Source of the DNA: Streptomonospora mangrovi
GTDB taxonomy: Bacteria > Actinomycetota > Actinomycetes > Streptosporangiales > Streptosporangiaceae
Assembly (NCBI RefSeq): GCF_027604915.1
Contig: NZ_JAJAQC010000040.1
Span: forward strand, 1-64,000
Length of the DNA stretch: 64,000 nucleotides
Reading direction: 5' to 3'
Part shown: in pieces, positions 29,208 through 37,268 of the stretch
Layout of the letters: the number at the start of each line of letters is the position of its first letter
Numbering within the stretch: the first letter of the stretch is position 1
Program-made: the position numbers and the translations under genes
The notes under the pieces: model-generated
Database searches by the model: none
Told to the model about the DNA's origin: nothing
Seen by the model: only the letters and a program-made list of their open reading frames with translations

Positions 29208-29951
29208 TCACACCGGCGGCCAGGGGATCGCCGGCCAGTCCGGCGAGGGGTAGGGGTGCACCTTGTGGTGCAGCAGCAGCCGCACCCGGTTGCGCACCGC
29301 GAAGTTCTCCGGCTCGGTGAGGTGGCGCCGCAGCTCCGCCGACACCGGGGTGTCGGGGTCCTCCAGCCGCTCGGCCAGCAGCGCCAGCCCGGCCAGCGCC
29401 TCCTCGGTCAGCGGCTCGCCCTGCCACTGCCACAGCACGGTGCGCAGCTTGTACTCCTCGGAGAAGCACACGCCGTGGTCGCAGCCGTAGAGGTGGCCCT
29501 GCCGGGTGGGCAGCAGGTGGCCGATCTTGCGGTCGGAGTTGTTGATGACCGCGTCGAAGACGGCCATGCGGCGCAGGCCCGCGTGGTCGGTGGCCCGCGC
29601 CAGCTCGATCAGGTCGACCTCGGGGTCGCCGTCGATCCAGAGCTGCACCATGCCCTCGCCGAAAGGGCCGTCGCGGTAGACGGTGGGCGGCACGATGTCC
29701 CAGCCCAGCGCGTCGGACACGGCGAACGCCGACAGCTCCCGGCCGGCGAGCGTGCCGTCGGGGAAGTCCCACAGCGGGCGCTCGCCGGCCACCGGCTTGT
29801 ACACGCAGGCGGCCTCGGTGCCGCCGGCGGCGATGGTGCAGTACAGCGTGGCGTTGGAGGCGTCGGTCAGCCGACCCACCGGGGTCAGCTCGCCGGTGCT
29901 CAGCAGCTCAACGGCGTCGGTGGCCGAAAGCCCCTCGAACGACGCGGTCAT
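29208..29951 (-). CDS. SCO1664-family protein (PI3/4-kinase-like fold)
   Basis: 247 aa. The protein follows the SCO1664/Rv2133c pattern. VYKPVAGERPLWDFPDGTLAGRELSAFAVSDALGW supplies the Lys-containing strand and helix. VFDAVINNSDRKIGHLL and YGCDHGVCFSEEYKLRTVLWQWQG look like the catalytic and metal-binding loops of the phosphatidylinositol-kinase/HipA-like fold. The substrate is unknown. It ends the minus-strand block uppP, phosphatase, DUF3090, SCO1664, an arrangement conserved in mycobacteria and streptomycetes. A GGAGGAGG stretch precedes the ATG. Confidence 0.87.
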   Translation of the reverse strand: MTASFEGLSATDAVELLSTGELTPVGRLTDASNATLYCTIAAGGTEAACVYKPVAGERPLWDFPDGTLAGRELSAFAVSDALGWDIVPPTVYRDGPFGEGMVQLWIDGDPEVDLIELARATDHAGLRRMAVFDAVINNSDRKIGHLLPTRQGHLYGCDHGVCFSEEYKLRTVLWQWQGEPLTEEALAGLALLAERLEDPDTPVSAELRRHLTEPENFAVRNRVRLLLHHKVHPYPSPDWPAIPWPPV

Positions 29952-29996
29952 GACCGCCCCCGTCCCCTCCTCCTCGACTCTGCTGGAACCGCCGGG

Positions 29997-30563
29997 CTAC
30001 AGCCCGCCGGGCTTGTAGCCGTTCTGCCGGGGGCAGATGTGGCCGGCGGGGTCCAGCGGCTGCCCGCACAGCGGGCAGTTGGGCCGCCCCGCGGCCACCA
30101 CGCGCATGGCCCGCCCCGCGAACGCGCGCGCGGCCGACGCCGTCAGGTGCACCCGCAGCACGTCGCGGTCGGCGGGCGCGTCCTGGGCGAAGACCTCGAC
30201 CTCCTCGGCGTCCTCGGGCTCCTCGACCTCCTGGATCTGCTGGGCCTCGATGATCACGCGGGCGGACTCGGAGTCCCAGGCCAGGGCGAGCGTGCCCACC
30301 CGGAAGTCGGCCTCGATGGGCTGTTCCAGCGGGCCGTCGTCGACCTCGCCGACGCCCTCCTCGGGCGGCTCGCCGAAGCGGCGGCGCACCTCTTCCAGCA
30401 GCTCCTCGATGCGCTCGGCCAGCGCCGAGACCTGGGCCTTCTCGACGACGGCGCTGGTGACCCGGCCGCCGCCGGTGGCCTGGAGGAAGAAGGTGCGGTC
30501 TCCCGGCTGCCCCACCGTTCCGGCGATGAAGCGCTCCGGGGGGTCGTATTCGAACACGGACAT
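29997..30563 (-). CDS. DUF3090-family protein with C-terminal zinc ribbon
   Basis: 188 aa, opening MSVFEYDPPERFIAGTVGQPGDRTFFLQA, the hallmark of DUF3090 (Rv2134c-like). The middle is acidic (VEEPEDAEEVEVF). The C-terminus has NCPLCGQPLDPAGHICPRQNGYKP, with a C-x2-C...H-x-C set fitting a small zinc ribbon. Function unknown. Strict neighbourhood with the phosphatase and the SCO1664 gene (gaps of about 45 and 60 bp) implies a shared operon and probably a shared pathway. Confidence 0.9.
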   Translation of the reverse strand: MSVFEYDPPERFIAGTVGQPGDRTFFLQATGGGRVTSAVVEKAQVSALAERIEELLEEVRRRFGEPPEEGVGEVDDGPLEQPIEADFRVGTLALAWDSESARVIIEAQQIQEVEEPEDAEEVEVFAQDAPADRDVLRVHLTASAARAFAGRAMRVVAAGRPNCPLCGQPLDPAGHICPRQNGYKPGGL

Positions 30564-30621
30564 GGAACGAACCCTAGATGATCCCGCCCAGCCTGGCGAT
30601 TCGCCGCGGGGTGCGCCCTGC

Positions 30622-31431
30622 TCAGGCGCCGGCGGGACCGGCGGCGGGCGCCGGCGCGCCGCCGGGGCGGGCGGTGCGGGCGCCCCCGGCTCCCCCGCCC
30701 ACGGCGGCCTCGCCGGAGGCGTCCTCGGGGGCGGGCACGAGCCCGGCCACCGACCCGCCGACGTCGTTGAGCCGCAGCACGAAGGGGCGCACGGCGGTGT
30801 AACGGATGGCGGTGAGCGAGCAGGGGTCGGCCTGGATGCGCTGGAACTGGTCCAGGTGCAGGCCCAGGGCGTCGGCGGTGATGGCCTTGATGACGTCGCC
30901 GTGGCTGCACACGACGTAGACCGGCGCCGCCGACTCCGCCGTCAGCCGCCGGTTCCACGCGCGCACCCCGGCCACGGCGCGCGCCGACATCTCGGTCATG
31001 GCTTCGCCGCCGGGGAAGCGGGCGGCGCTGGGGTGGGCCTGGACGGTGCGCCACAGCGGCTCGCGGGCCAGGTCGGTGAGGGCGCGGCCGGTCCACTCGC
31101 CGTAGTCGCACTCGGTGAAGGCGGCGTCGGTGGCCACGGGGCGGCCGGTGGCCTCGGCGATGGCGGCGGCGGTCTCCTGGCAGCGCTCCAGGGGGCTGGC
31201 GACGATCGCGGCGAGGTCGAGCCCGGCCAGGCGGGCGGCGAGGTCGGCGGCCTGGGCGCGGCCCCGCTCGTCCAGGTGCACGCCGGGGGCGCGGCCGGTG
31301 AGCGTGGCGCCGGTGACGGCGGTGAGGCCGTGGCGGACGAGCAGCAGGGTGGCGACGGGTTCGGGCGGCGGCGCGTCGGCGGGGCGCTCGGCCGGTTCAG
31401 GCGGTGCGGGCTGGTGCGACGGGTTCCCCAT
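30622..31431 (-). CDS. Histidine phosphatase family protein (MSMEG_4193/Rv2135c type)
   Basis: 269 aa from the ATG at 31431; a GTG three codons earlier is possible and neither has a good ribosome site. The catalytic RHG motif is in LLLVRHGLTAVTGATLTGRAPGVHL. Further catalytic residues are in ASPLERCQETAAAIAEATG, the Glu in FTECDYGEWTG, and the second His in VVCSHGDVIKAITADALG. This subgroup carries the short family signature of putative phosphomutases annotated near uppP. The last about 45 residues are Ala/Gly/Pro low complexity. It is the second gene of the uppP operon. Confidence 0.92.
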   Translation of the reverse strand: MGNPSHQPAPPEPAERPADAPPPEPVATLLLVRHGLTAVTGATLTGRAPGVHLDERGRAQAADLAARLAGLDLAAIVASPLERCQETAAAIAEATGRPVATDAAFTECDYGEWTGRALTDLAREPLWRTVQAHPSAARFPGGEAMTEMSARAVAGVRAWNRRLTAESAAPVYVVCSHGDVIKAITADALGLHLDQFQRIQADPCSLTAIRYTAVRPFVLRLNDVGGSVAGLVPAPEDASGEAAVGGGAGGARTARPGGAPAPAAGPAGA

Positions 31432-31542
31432 TCGCGCCACGATAGCGGCCGCCGGGGGTCGGCGGCGCCCCCGCTCCGGGACGCGGCGGAAGCGGCCCGG
31501 AGCAGGGGGCGGAGGGACGGGGCGGGTCGGGGGGCGGGGGCC

Positions 31543-32715
31543 TCAGCCGACGGGCTGCTGCTCCTGGCCGGTGGTCTGGCCCGCGCCGCCCTGGGCGTCG
31601 TCCTGGCGCGGGTCGTAGGGCTGGCCGGTGTAGGGGTCGATGGGCAGCCCGGTGTTGGGGTCGATCTGCACGTTCTCGCCGGTGTCGGGGTCGCGGTGCT
31701 GGCCGGTCTCGGGGTCCTGGGCCAGGCCGGTCTCGGGGTCGATCGGCCAGCCGGTGACGGGGTCCACCGACGCCGACGGCGAGGGCGAGGGGCTGGGCTC
31801 CGCCGAAGGGCTGGCCTCGGGCTCGTCGCGCGCCTCCTCCTGCTCGCTCTGCTCGCTCTCGGTGCCCACGGGCGCCTCGTCGCCGGTGGCGCCGGACTGG
31901 GGGGCGAGCACGCCGAAGCTGACCAGGGTGAGGATGAGCACGCCCAGGGCGATGCGGTAGTACACGAACGGCATGAAGCTGTGGGTGGAGATGAAGCGCA
32001 TCAGCCAGGCGATGACCGCGTAGCCCACGGCGAACGCGACGACGGTGCCCACGATGGTGGCGGTCCAGCCGGCGTACTCGTCGCCGCCGATGTCGGTGAG
32101 CTGGTAGAGGCCCGAGGCGAACACGGCGGGCAGCGCCAGCAGGAACGCGTACTCGGCGGCGTCGGCGCGCTTGAAGCCCAGCAGCATGCCGCCGGTGACG
32201 GTGGCGCCGGAGCGGGAGACGCCGGGGATCAGCGCCAGGGTCTGGAAGAGGCCGAAGATCAGGCCGCGCCCGACGGTGAGGTCGCTCAGCTCGCGGTGCT
32301 TGCGGGTGTAGCGGTCCACGGCGCCCAGGATCACGCCGAAGACGATGAGGGTGAGGGCGATCAGCCGCAGGTCGCGGAAGACGCTCTCGATGTAGTCCTC
32401 CAGGGTCAGGCCCAGCACGCCGATGGGGATGGTGCCGATGATGACATACCAGCCCATGCGGGCGTTGATGTCGCGCCGCAGCTCGCGGTTGACCAGGGAC
32501 CGCGTCCAGGTGGAGATGATCGCCCAGATCCGCTTGCGGAAGTAGAGGATCACCGCCAGCTCGGTGCCGATCTGGCTGACGGCGGTGAACGCCGCGCCGG
32601 GGTCGGGCCAGCCGAAGAAGGCGGAGAACACCCGCAGGTGCCCGCTGGAGGAGATGGGCAGGAATTCGGTCAGTCCCTGGATCAGTCCAAGGACGATCGC
32701 CTCAAAGATGGACAC
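31543..32715 (-). CDS. uppP: Undecaprenyl-diphosphatase with DPxTG-repeat tail
   Basis: 390 aa from the GTG at 32715 (VSIFEAIVLGLIQGLTEFLPISSSGHL). UppP dephosphorylates undecaprenyl diphosphate to recycle the lipid carrier for peptidoglycan and gives bacitracin resistance. Both catalytic motifs are present: QGLTEFLPISSSGH at 13-26 and IPGVSRSGATVTGGM near 162-176. There are eight hydrophobic segments up to about residue 275. Typical UppP ends there (265-285 aa). This one adds about 115 residues: an acidic Glu/Ser/Pro linker, then repeats of the type DPxTG, read as DPVTGWPI, DPETGLAQ, DPETGQHR, DPDTGENVQI, DPNTGLPI and DPYTGQPY. The tail is hydrophilic. It is first gene of the phosphatase-DUF3090-SCO1664 block. 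Confidence 0.94.
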   Translation of the reverse strand: MSIFEAIVLGLIQGLTEFLPISSSGHLRVFSAFFGWPDPGAAFTAVSQIGTELAVILYFRKRIWAIISTWTRSLVNRELRRDINARMGWYVIIGTIPIGVLGLTLEDYIESVFRDLRLIALTLIVFGVILGAVDRYTRKHRELSDLTVGRGLIFGLFQTLALIPGVSRSGATVTGGMLLGFKRADAAEYAFLLALPAVFASGLYQLTDIGGDEYAGWTATIVGTVVAFAVGYAVIAWLMRFISTHSFMPFVYYRIALGVLILTLVSFGVLAPQSGATGDEAPVGTESEQSEQEEARDEPEASPSAEPSPSPSPSASVDPVTGWPIDPETGLAQDPETGQHRDPDTGENVQIDPNTGLPIDPYTGQPYDPRQDDAQGGAGQTTGQEQQPVG

Positions 32716-32923
32716 GGCGGGATCGGCTCCTGGGTTCTTCGGTTTGCGTGCGGGGCTCCTGGTGCCCTGGCGTTTCGCGATCCGGCGCACGGACGGGGTG
32801 GCTCGCGGCCGACCGTGGGAGCGGGCACGGCCGGGCGCCCGCACGTCGGCGCACGGACCGCGCGGCCACGCCGTCGCCGCACCGGGCGGCGAGGGACGCT
32901 CGCCGAGCGACGTGCAGGGGGCA

Positions 32924-32955
32924 GACCCCGGAAGCTTACTGGGATCACCGGGGTC
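32924..32955. promoter_or_regulatory. Inverted repeat in the uppP/aldo-keto reductase intergenic region
   Basis: GACCCCGG (32924-32931) faces CCGGGGTC (32948-32955) with a 16-base spacer that is less GC-rich. It is the only structure noted in the 400-bp gap (32716-33117) between two divergent genes. It could be an operator. No consensus promoter could be fixed. Confidence 0.4.
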
Positions 32956-33117
32956 GCGACATCCGGGCGAGGGCGGCGCCGCGCTGCCGGGGCGCCCGGC
33001 GCGGCGGGCGGCAACGGCCGCCGGGGCGCCCGGCGCGGGGCGGTGGCCGCAGGTGGTCGCGGGGTGCTGCGGTGCGCATCACCGTTTTCGACACCGTGAC
33101 GGGGTAACCTCCGCGCC

Positions 33118-34077
33118 ATGGAACAGCGACAGGTGGGTGGGTCGGGCCTGTGGGTGTCTCGCACCGCTCTGGGCACCATGACCTGGGGAAAGGACACCCC
33201 CGAGGACGAGGCCGCCGATTTGCTCACCGCGTTTGTGGATGCCGGCGGGACCCTGATCGACACGGCCGATATCTACGGCGGCGGCCAGAGTGAGCGGATC
33301 GTGGGCCGCCTGGTGAACGGGGTGGTCCGGCGCGACGATGTGATCATCGCCACCAAGTCCGGGCACACGCCCGAGGGGTTCCGCCCGTGCGACCTGTCGC
33401 GGCGCCACCTGCTGGCGGCGCTGGACGCGTCGCTGCGGCGGCTGGGCACCGACCACGTCGACCTGTGGCAACTGCACGTGCGCGACCCCGACACCCCGGT
33501 CGAGGAGACCCTGTCGGCGCTGGACACCGCGCTGGCCTCGGGCAAGGTCCGCTACGCCGGCACCGGCGACTTCACCGCCTGGCAGTTCGCCAAGTACGCC
33601 GCCTGGCAGCGCGCGGCGGCGGGGCTGTACCGCACCCCGATCGTGTCGGCCGGGTGCGAGTACTCCCTGCTCAACCGGAGCGCCGAGCGCGACCTGCTGC
33701 CGGCCGTGATCGACCACGGCGCCGGGCTCATCGCGTGGTCGCCGCTGGGGCGCGGCGTGCTGACCGCGCAGTACCGCAACGGCGTGCCCAGCGAGTCCCG
33801 CGCGGCGCGCAGCCACATGGCGTCCTACGTGGAGCCCTACCTGGGCGAACGCAGCCGCCGCATCGTGGAGTCGGTGTGCACCGCCGCCGAGGGCCTGGGC
33901 GTGTCCCCGCTGGCGGTGGCCTTGAGCTGGGTCCGCGACCGCCGCGGCGTGGCGGCGGCCACCGTCGGCCCGCGCACCCCCGCCCAGTTGGAGGAGATCC
34001 TGGCCACCGAGGGCGTCGAACTCCCCCGCGAGATCCGCGAGGCCCTGGACGACGCCTCCTCGGGCCCCGTGCGCTGA
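33118..34077 (+). CDS. Aldo/keto reductase
   Basis: 319-aa NADPH-dependent oxidoreductase of the AKR TIM-barrel superfamily. The catalytic tetrad is complete: Asp48 and Tyr53 in LIDTADIYGGGQSE, Lys79/80 in VIIATKSGH, and His120 in VDLWQLH. Cofactor loop residues are in WSPLGRGVLTAQY and the C-terminal GPRTPAQLEEIL. The gene starts at an ATG (MEQRQVGGSGLWVS) without a clear ribosome site; a near-leaderless mRNA is possible. Substrate unknown. The next 50 bp lead into the 7-bp tandem repeat. Confidence 0.92.
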   Translation: MEQRQVGGSGLWVSRTALGTMTWGKDTPEDEAADLLTAFVDAGGTLIDTADIYGGGQSERIVGRLVNGVVRRDDVIIATKSGHTPEGFRPCDLSRRHLLAALDASLRRLGTDHVDLWQLHVRDPDTPVEETLSALDTALASGKVRYAGTGDFTAWQFAKYAAWQRAAAGLYRTPIVSAGCEYSLLNRSAERDLLPAVIDHGAGLIAWSPLGRGVLTAQYRNGVPSESRAARSHMASYVEPYLGERSRRIVESVCTAAEGLGVSPLAVALSWVRDRRGVAAATVGPRTPAQLEEILATEGVELPREIREALDDASSGPVR

Positions 34078-34133
34078 CCGGTAGCCGGCAGGTGGTGGGC
34101 CGCGCGGCAGCCGCACCAAGAGGACATAGAGGG

Positions 34134-34300
34134 GGCCGCAGGCCGCAGGCCGCAGGCCGCAGGCCGCAGGCCGCAGGCCGCAGGCCGCAGGCCGCAGGCC
34201 GCAGGCCGCAGGCCGCAGGCCGCAGGCCGCAGGCCGCAGGCCGCAGGCCGCAGGCCGCAGGCCGCAGGCCGCAGGCCGCAGGCCGCAGGCCGCAGGCCGC
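34134..34300 (+). repeat. Perfect 7-bp tandem repeat (GGCCGCA), 23 copies plus 6/7
   Basis: From 34134 to 34294 the unit GGCCGCA is repeated 23 times without one mismatch, then a partial unit GGCCGC to 34300. On the minus strand one frame translates this as a heptapeptide repeat (AACGLRP), but nothing supports it being a gene. The repeat lies between the AKR stop (34077) and the RecD2-like start (34444), about 140 bp upstream of the latter. Perfect copies imply recent expansion and probably variable copy number. The rest of 34078-34443 has no gene. Confidence 0.97.
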
Positions 34301-34443
34301 GCAGCTTCCTCTTCCTTCCAGTTCCTTCAAAAGGGGTCATAAGCCGCGAAACCGGCGGTGCGGACTCGCGGCTGTGTGAAGCCGTCGTTGGTCCTCGCTA
34401 AGCTCCTGGGACGACCACCGCCGCCGGAGAGGAACCAGCAGCC

Positions 34444-36429
34444 ATGCCCGAGGCGCCGACACCGACGCCGTCATCGCCGCAGTTCGCGGGCGCCGACCCG
34501 GAGGGCAGCGCGGTCGAGCGCACCGGCGAGGTCCTCGGTCGCATGGGCGCCCCCGACTCCCTGGCCGCTCCCCTGGTGGCGGCCCTCGGCCCCGGGGCGG
34601 CCGGTGAACTCGCGGCCGACCCCTGGCGGCTGCTCGCCCTGGGCTCGGTGACCCCCGAGCAGGCCGACTACTGCGCGCGGCGCGCCCTGGGCGCCGAGGC
34701 GTCGCCGGACGACCCCCGGCGCGGCCGGGCGCTGACCGCGCACCTGCTGCGCCGCGCCGTCCGCGAGGGCCACACCGCGCTGGAGGAGCGCCGCCTGGCG
34801 GGCGCGCTCCGGTCGCTGGGCGTGCGCTCGGTGGACGACGCCCTGACCGCCGCCCTGGACGACGGCGACGTCATGCTCTTCGAGATGTTCGACGAGCCCG
34901 AGGACGACTTCGCCGACGGCGACCCCGGCGAGATGCCCGACCCTGAGCGCTGGTACGCGCTGACCCGGGTCGGCCTGGCCGAGCAGGACCTGGGCGAGGG
35001 CGTGGTGCGGCTCATGGGCACCAGCGAGCCCATCATGGACTCCGCCACCGCCGCCGAGACGGTCGAGGCCACCGCCGAGCGCCTGGGCGCCGAGATCGAC
35101 CCCCGCACGCAGGCGGCCCTGGTCACGGTGGCGCTGCGCGGCGTGTGCGTGCTGACCCACGGCGCGGGCGCGGCCGTGTCCGTCGCCCACACACTGGCGT
35201 GCGCGGCGGCCGTCGCGGCGGCGAGCGAGATCGGCCTCGCGGTGGCCGCGCCCACGGCCCAGGCCGCCGCGGCGCTCAACGCCGACCTGGCCGCCCTGGG
35301 CGCGGGCGAGGACGTCCGCGCCGTGTCGCTGTCGGCGCTGCTGGAGGCCCAGGCCCCCGGTGTCTACGCCCGTGGCGCCGAGCGCCCGCTGGAGGCCGGA
35401 CTGGTGGTGGTCACCGGGGCGATGTGGCTGGACGTCGAGCGCGCCGCCGCGCTGGTCGACGCCTGCGCCGACGGCACGCACCTGGTGCTGGTCGCCGACC
35501 CCGCCCAGGCGCCCTCGGCGGCGCCGGGCCGGGTGGTGGCCGACCTGGTGGCCTCGCGCGCGGTGCACGTGGCGGAACTGCCCGACGGCCCGCGGCCCGG
35601 CCCCATCGCCCACCTGGCGGGGCTGGTGGCGGGCGGCGCGCTGGAGGAGGTGCCCGCGCCCGAGCGGGAGGTCGTGGTGGTCCCGGCGGACTCGGCAGCG
35701 GCGGCGGCGCACCGGGCGGTGCAGCTCATCACCGACTCCATCCCCCGGGCGCTGGGCATCCCGGCGGAGCAGGTGCAACTGGTGGCGGCCACGCGCGGCG
35801 GCGAGGCGGGCACCGAGGCGCTCAACCGCGCCTGCAAGGAGCGCTTCAACCCGGGGCCGGGCACGCACAACGGCCTGGACGTGGGCGACCGCGTCGTCAT
35901 CACCGCCGACGGCCCCGGCTACGCGGCGGGCGACGTCGGCTACCTGCGCGCCGAGGGCTCGCCGGATGCGGCGGGGGCGACGGAGTCGGTGGAGGCGACG
36001 GAGGGAGCCGAGGCCGCCGCGTCACCCGAGGCGCCGGGAACCGCCGCGGCGGCGGAGGCACCTGGGGAGGCTGATGCGGTCGCGGCGGGCGCCGCCGGAG
36101 GCGGCAACGCCGGCACACCGGGCACGGGCACCGGCCTGTTCGTGGAACTGCCCGGCGGTTCGCGTGTCCCGGTCGCCGACCTCAGCCACCTGCGTCCCGG
36201 CTGGGCGCTCACCGTGGCCGCCGCCCACGGCGGCACCTGGCCGGCGGTGGTGGCGGTCTTCCCACCCGAGACCAAGGGGTCGCGCCCGCAGGTCTACACC
36301 GCCGTGTCGGCGGCCCGCCGCCACCTGTCCGTCGTGCAGGCGGCAGGCCCGTCCCTGGCCACGGCCGTGCGCGACAACGCGGCCATCAACCGCCACACCC
36401 GCCTGGTCCAGGTCCTGCGCGAGGGCTGA
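34444..36429 (+). CDS. RecD2-like helix-hairpin-helix protein with all helicase motifs altered
   Basis: 661 aa from the ATG at 34444, with GAGAGGA ten bases upstream. The layout follows RecD2/SF1B helicases. The N-terminal helix-hairpin-helix region has WRLLALGSVTPEQADYCARRALG at 61-83, then DDPRRGRALTAHLLRRAVREGHT. A helicase core and a UvrD_C_2-like end (VYTAVSAARRHLSVV, 617-631) follow. Every catalytic motif is changed. Walker A, normally GGPGTGKT/S, is HGAGAAVS at 239-246 with no Lys. Walker B DExS is VTGAMWLD near 323-330. GDxxQLP is ADPAQAPS at 351-358. The TVHKxQG motif is TVAAAHGG near 590-597. The TRA motif is SAA. An Ala/Glu-rich insert lies at about 507-560. The fold is probably kept, but ATP hydrolysis is unlikely. 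It may be a scaffold or DNA-binding protein. Confidence 0.82.
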   Translation: MPEAPTPTPSSPQFAGADPEGSAVERTGEVLGRMGAPDSLAAPLVAALGPGAAGELAADPWRLLALGSVTPEQADYCARRALGAEASPDDPRRGRALTAHLLRRAVREGHTALEERRLAGALRSLGVRSVDDALTAALDDGDVMLFEMFDEPEDDFADGDPGEMPDPERWYALTRVGLAEQDLGEGVVRLMGTSEPIMDSATAAETVEATAERLGAEIDPRTQAALVTVALRGVCVLTHGAGAAVSVAHTLACAAAVAAASEIGLAVAAPTAQAAAALNADLAALGAGEDVRAVSLSALLEAQAPGVYARGAERPLEAGLVVVTGAMWLDVERAAALVDACADGTHLVLVADPAQAPSAAPGRVVADLVASRAVHVAELPDGPRPGPIAHLAGLVAGGALEEVPAPEREVVVVPADSAAAAAHRAVQLITDSIPRALGIPAEQVQLVAATRGGEAGTEALNRACKERFNPGPGTHNGLDVGDRVVITADGPGYAAGDVGYLRAEGSPDAAGATESVEATEGAEAAASPEAPGTAAAAEAPGEADAVAAGAAGGGNAGTPGTGTGLFVELPGGSRVPVADLSHLRPGWALTVAAAHGGTWPAVVAVFPPETKGSRPQVYTAVSAARRHLSVVQAAGPSLATAVRDNAAINRHTRLVQVLREG

Positions 36430-36501
36430 GACGCCGGGGAGCGAGCCCGCAAGGGCGGGGGCGCGGCGGGACCTCAACGTCGATAGCCCCACGGGGGCGG
36501 T

Positions 36502-37146
36502 TCAGCCGACCGAACCCAGCGCCACGTAGGCCACGACGAAGAGCCCGGCGACTGCGGCCGTGGCCGCCAGGGCGGTGGCGATGGGCAGGGCGCCGGCACC
36601 GCGCAGGCGGGTGGCGGTCATCGCGGCGAGCAGGGCGGTACCGGCCGCCGCCACCGCGATCCAGTAGACGGGGCTGGTGGTGTCGGCGATGTAGGTCAGG
36701 CCGTAGACGCCCTCACCGATACCGATTCCGCTCAGGAGGGCCGTCCCGGCGGCGGCCCTGGGCCGCGACCTCGACCGGAGCCAGGCCGTGGCGGTTCCGA
36801 CGAAGGGGCCGACCACCGCCCCCACCGCGCCGAACAGCACCGGGCTGTAGAACAGCCCTTGCAGGTGGGCCGCTGCGGAGTAGCCCAGGACCAGCAGCAC
36901 GAACCCCACCGCGCCGAGGACCGCCGACGCCGCCGTGTTCAGCCGCGCCGCGTGGATGAGCAGCACCGTCAGCAGGGTCCAGCCGCTGGCCGAGTTGGCG
37001 AACGAGGAGACGGCCTCGGGCAGGAACCCCTGGGCGAAGAAGGTCAGGCCGCCCAGGACGAAGCTCGCGGCGGCCACCGCGACCGCGCGGGCCGGGGCGG
37101 GCAGCGGGCGGGCGGGGGCGCGGGGATCGGCGGCGGGGCCGCTCAT
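36502..37146 (-). CDS. Six-helix integral membrane protein, unknown function (DUF6518-like)
   Basis: 214 aa from the ATG at 37146 (MSGPAADPRAPARPLP), with GGGAGGTG six bases upstream. About six hydrophobic helices are visible, with short loops and one basic cytoplasmic loop (AWLRSRSRPRA). The sequence LTFFAQGFLPEAVSSFANSASGWTLLTVL, in the second helix region, recalls small actinobacterial membrane proteins grouped as DUF6518; this is a weak match from memory. No catalytic motif is seen. It converges on the RecD2-like gene, with stops 72 bp apart. Confidence 0.7.
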   Translation of the reverse strand: MSGPAADPRAPARPLPAPARAVAVAAASFVLGGLTFFAQGFLPEAVSSFANSASGWTLLTVLLIHAARLNTAASAVLGAVGFVLLVLGYSAAAHLQGLFYSPVLFGAVGAVVGPFVGTATAWLRSRSRPRAAAGTALLSGIGIGEGVYGLTYIADTTSPVYWIAVAAAGTALLAAMTATRLRGAGALPIATALAATAAVAGLFVVAYVALGSVG

Positions 37147-37268
37147 GCGCTGCACCTCCCGTTGTTTTGCGGGGTTTGGGGGACATTGGGGGATGCGGCC
37201 CCTGTTCCGGTGCCGAGTCCCGTGGCCGCCTACCATGCGGCCCCTGGCGGGCGCGGCGGGCACACCGG

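Noticed and set aside
34134-34300. CRISPR-like array
   Set aside because: Unit is only 7 bp, units are directly adjacent, and there are no spacers or cas genes.
33728-34330. Minus-strand open frame encoding a heptapeptide repeat through the 7-bp array
   Set aside because: The repeat makes every frame periodic. The flanking part overlaps the aldo/keto reductase antisense, and no start with a ribosome site supports it.
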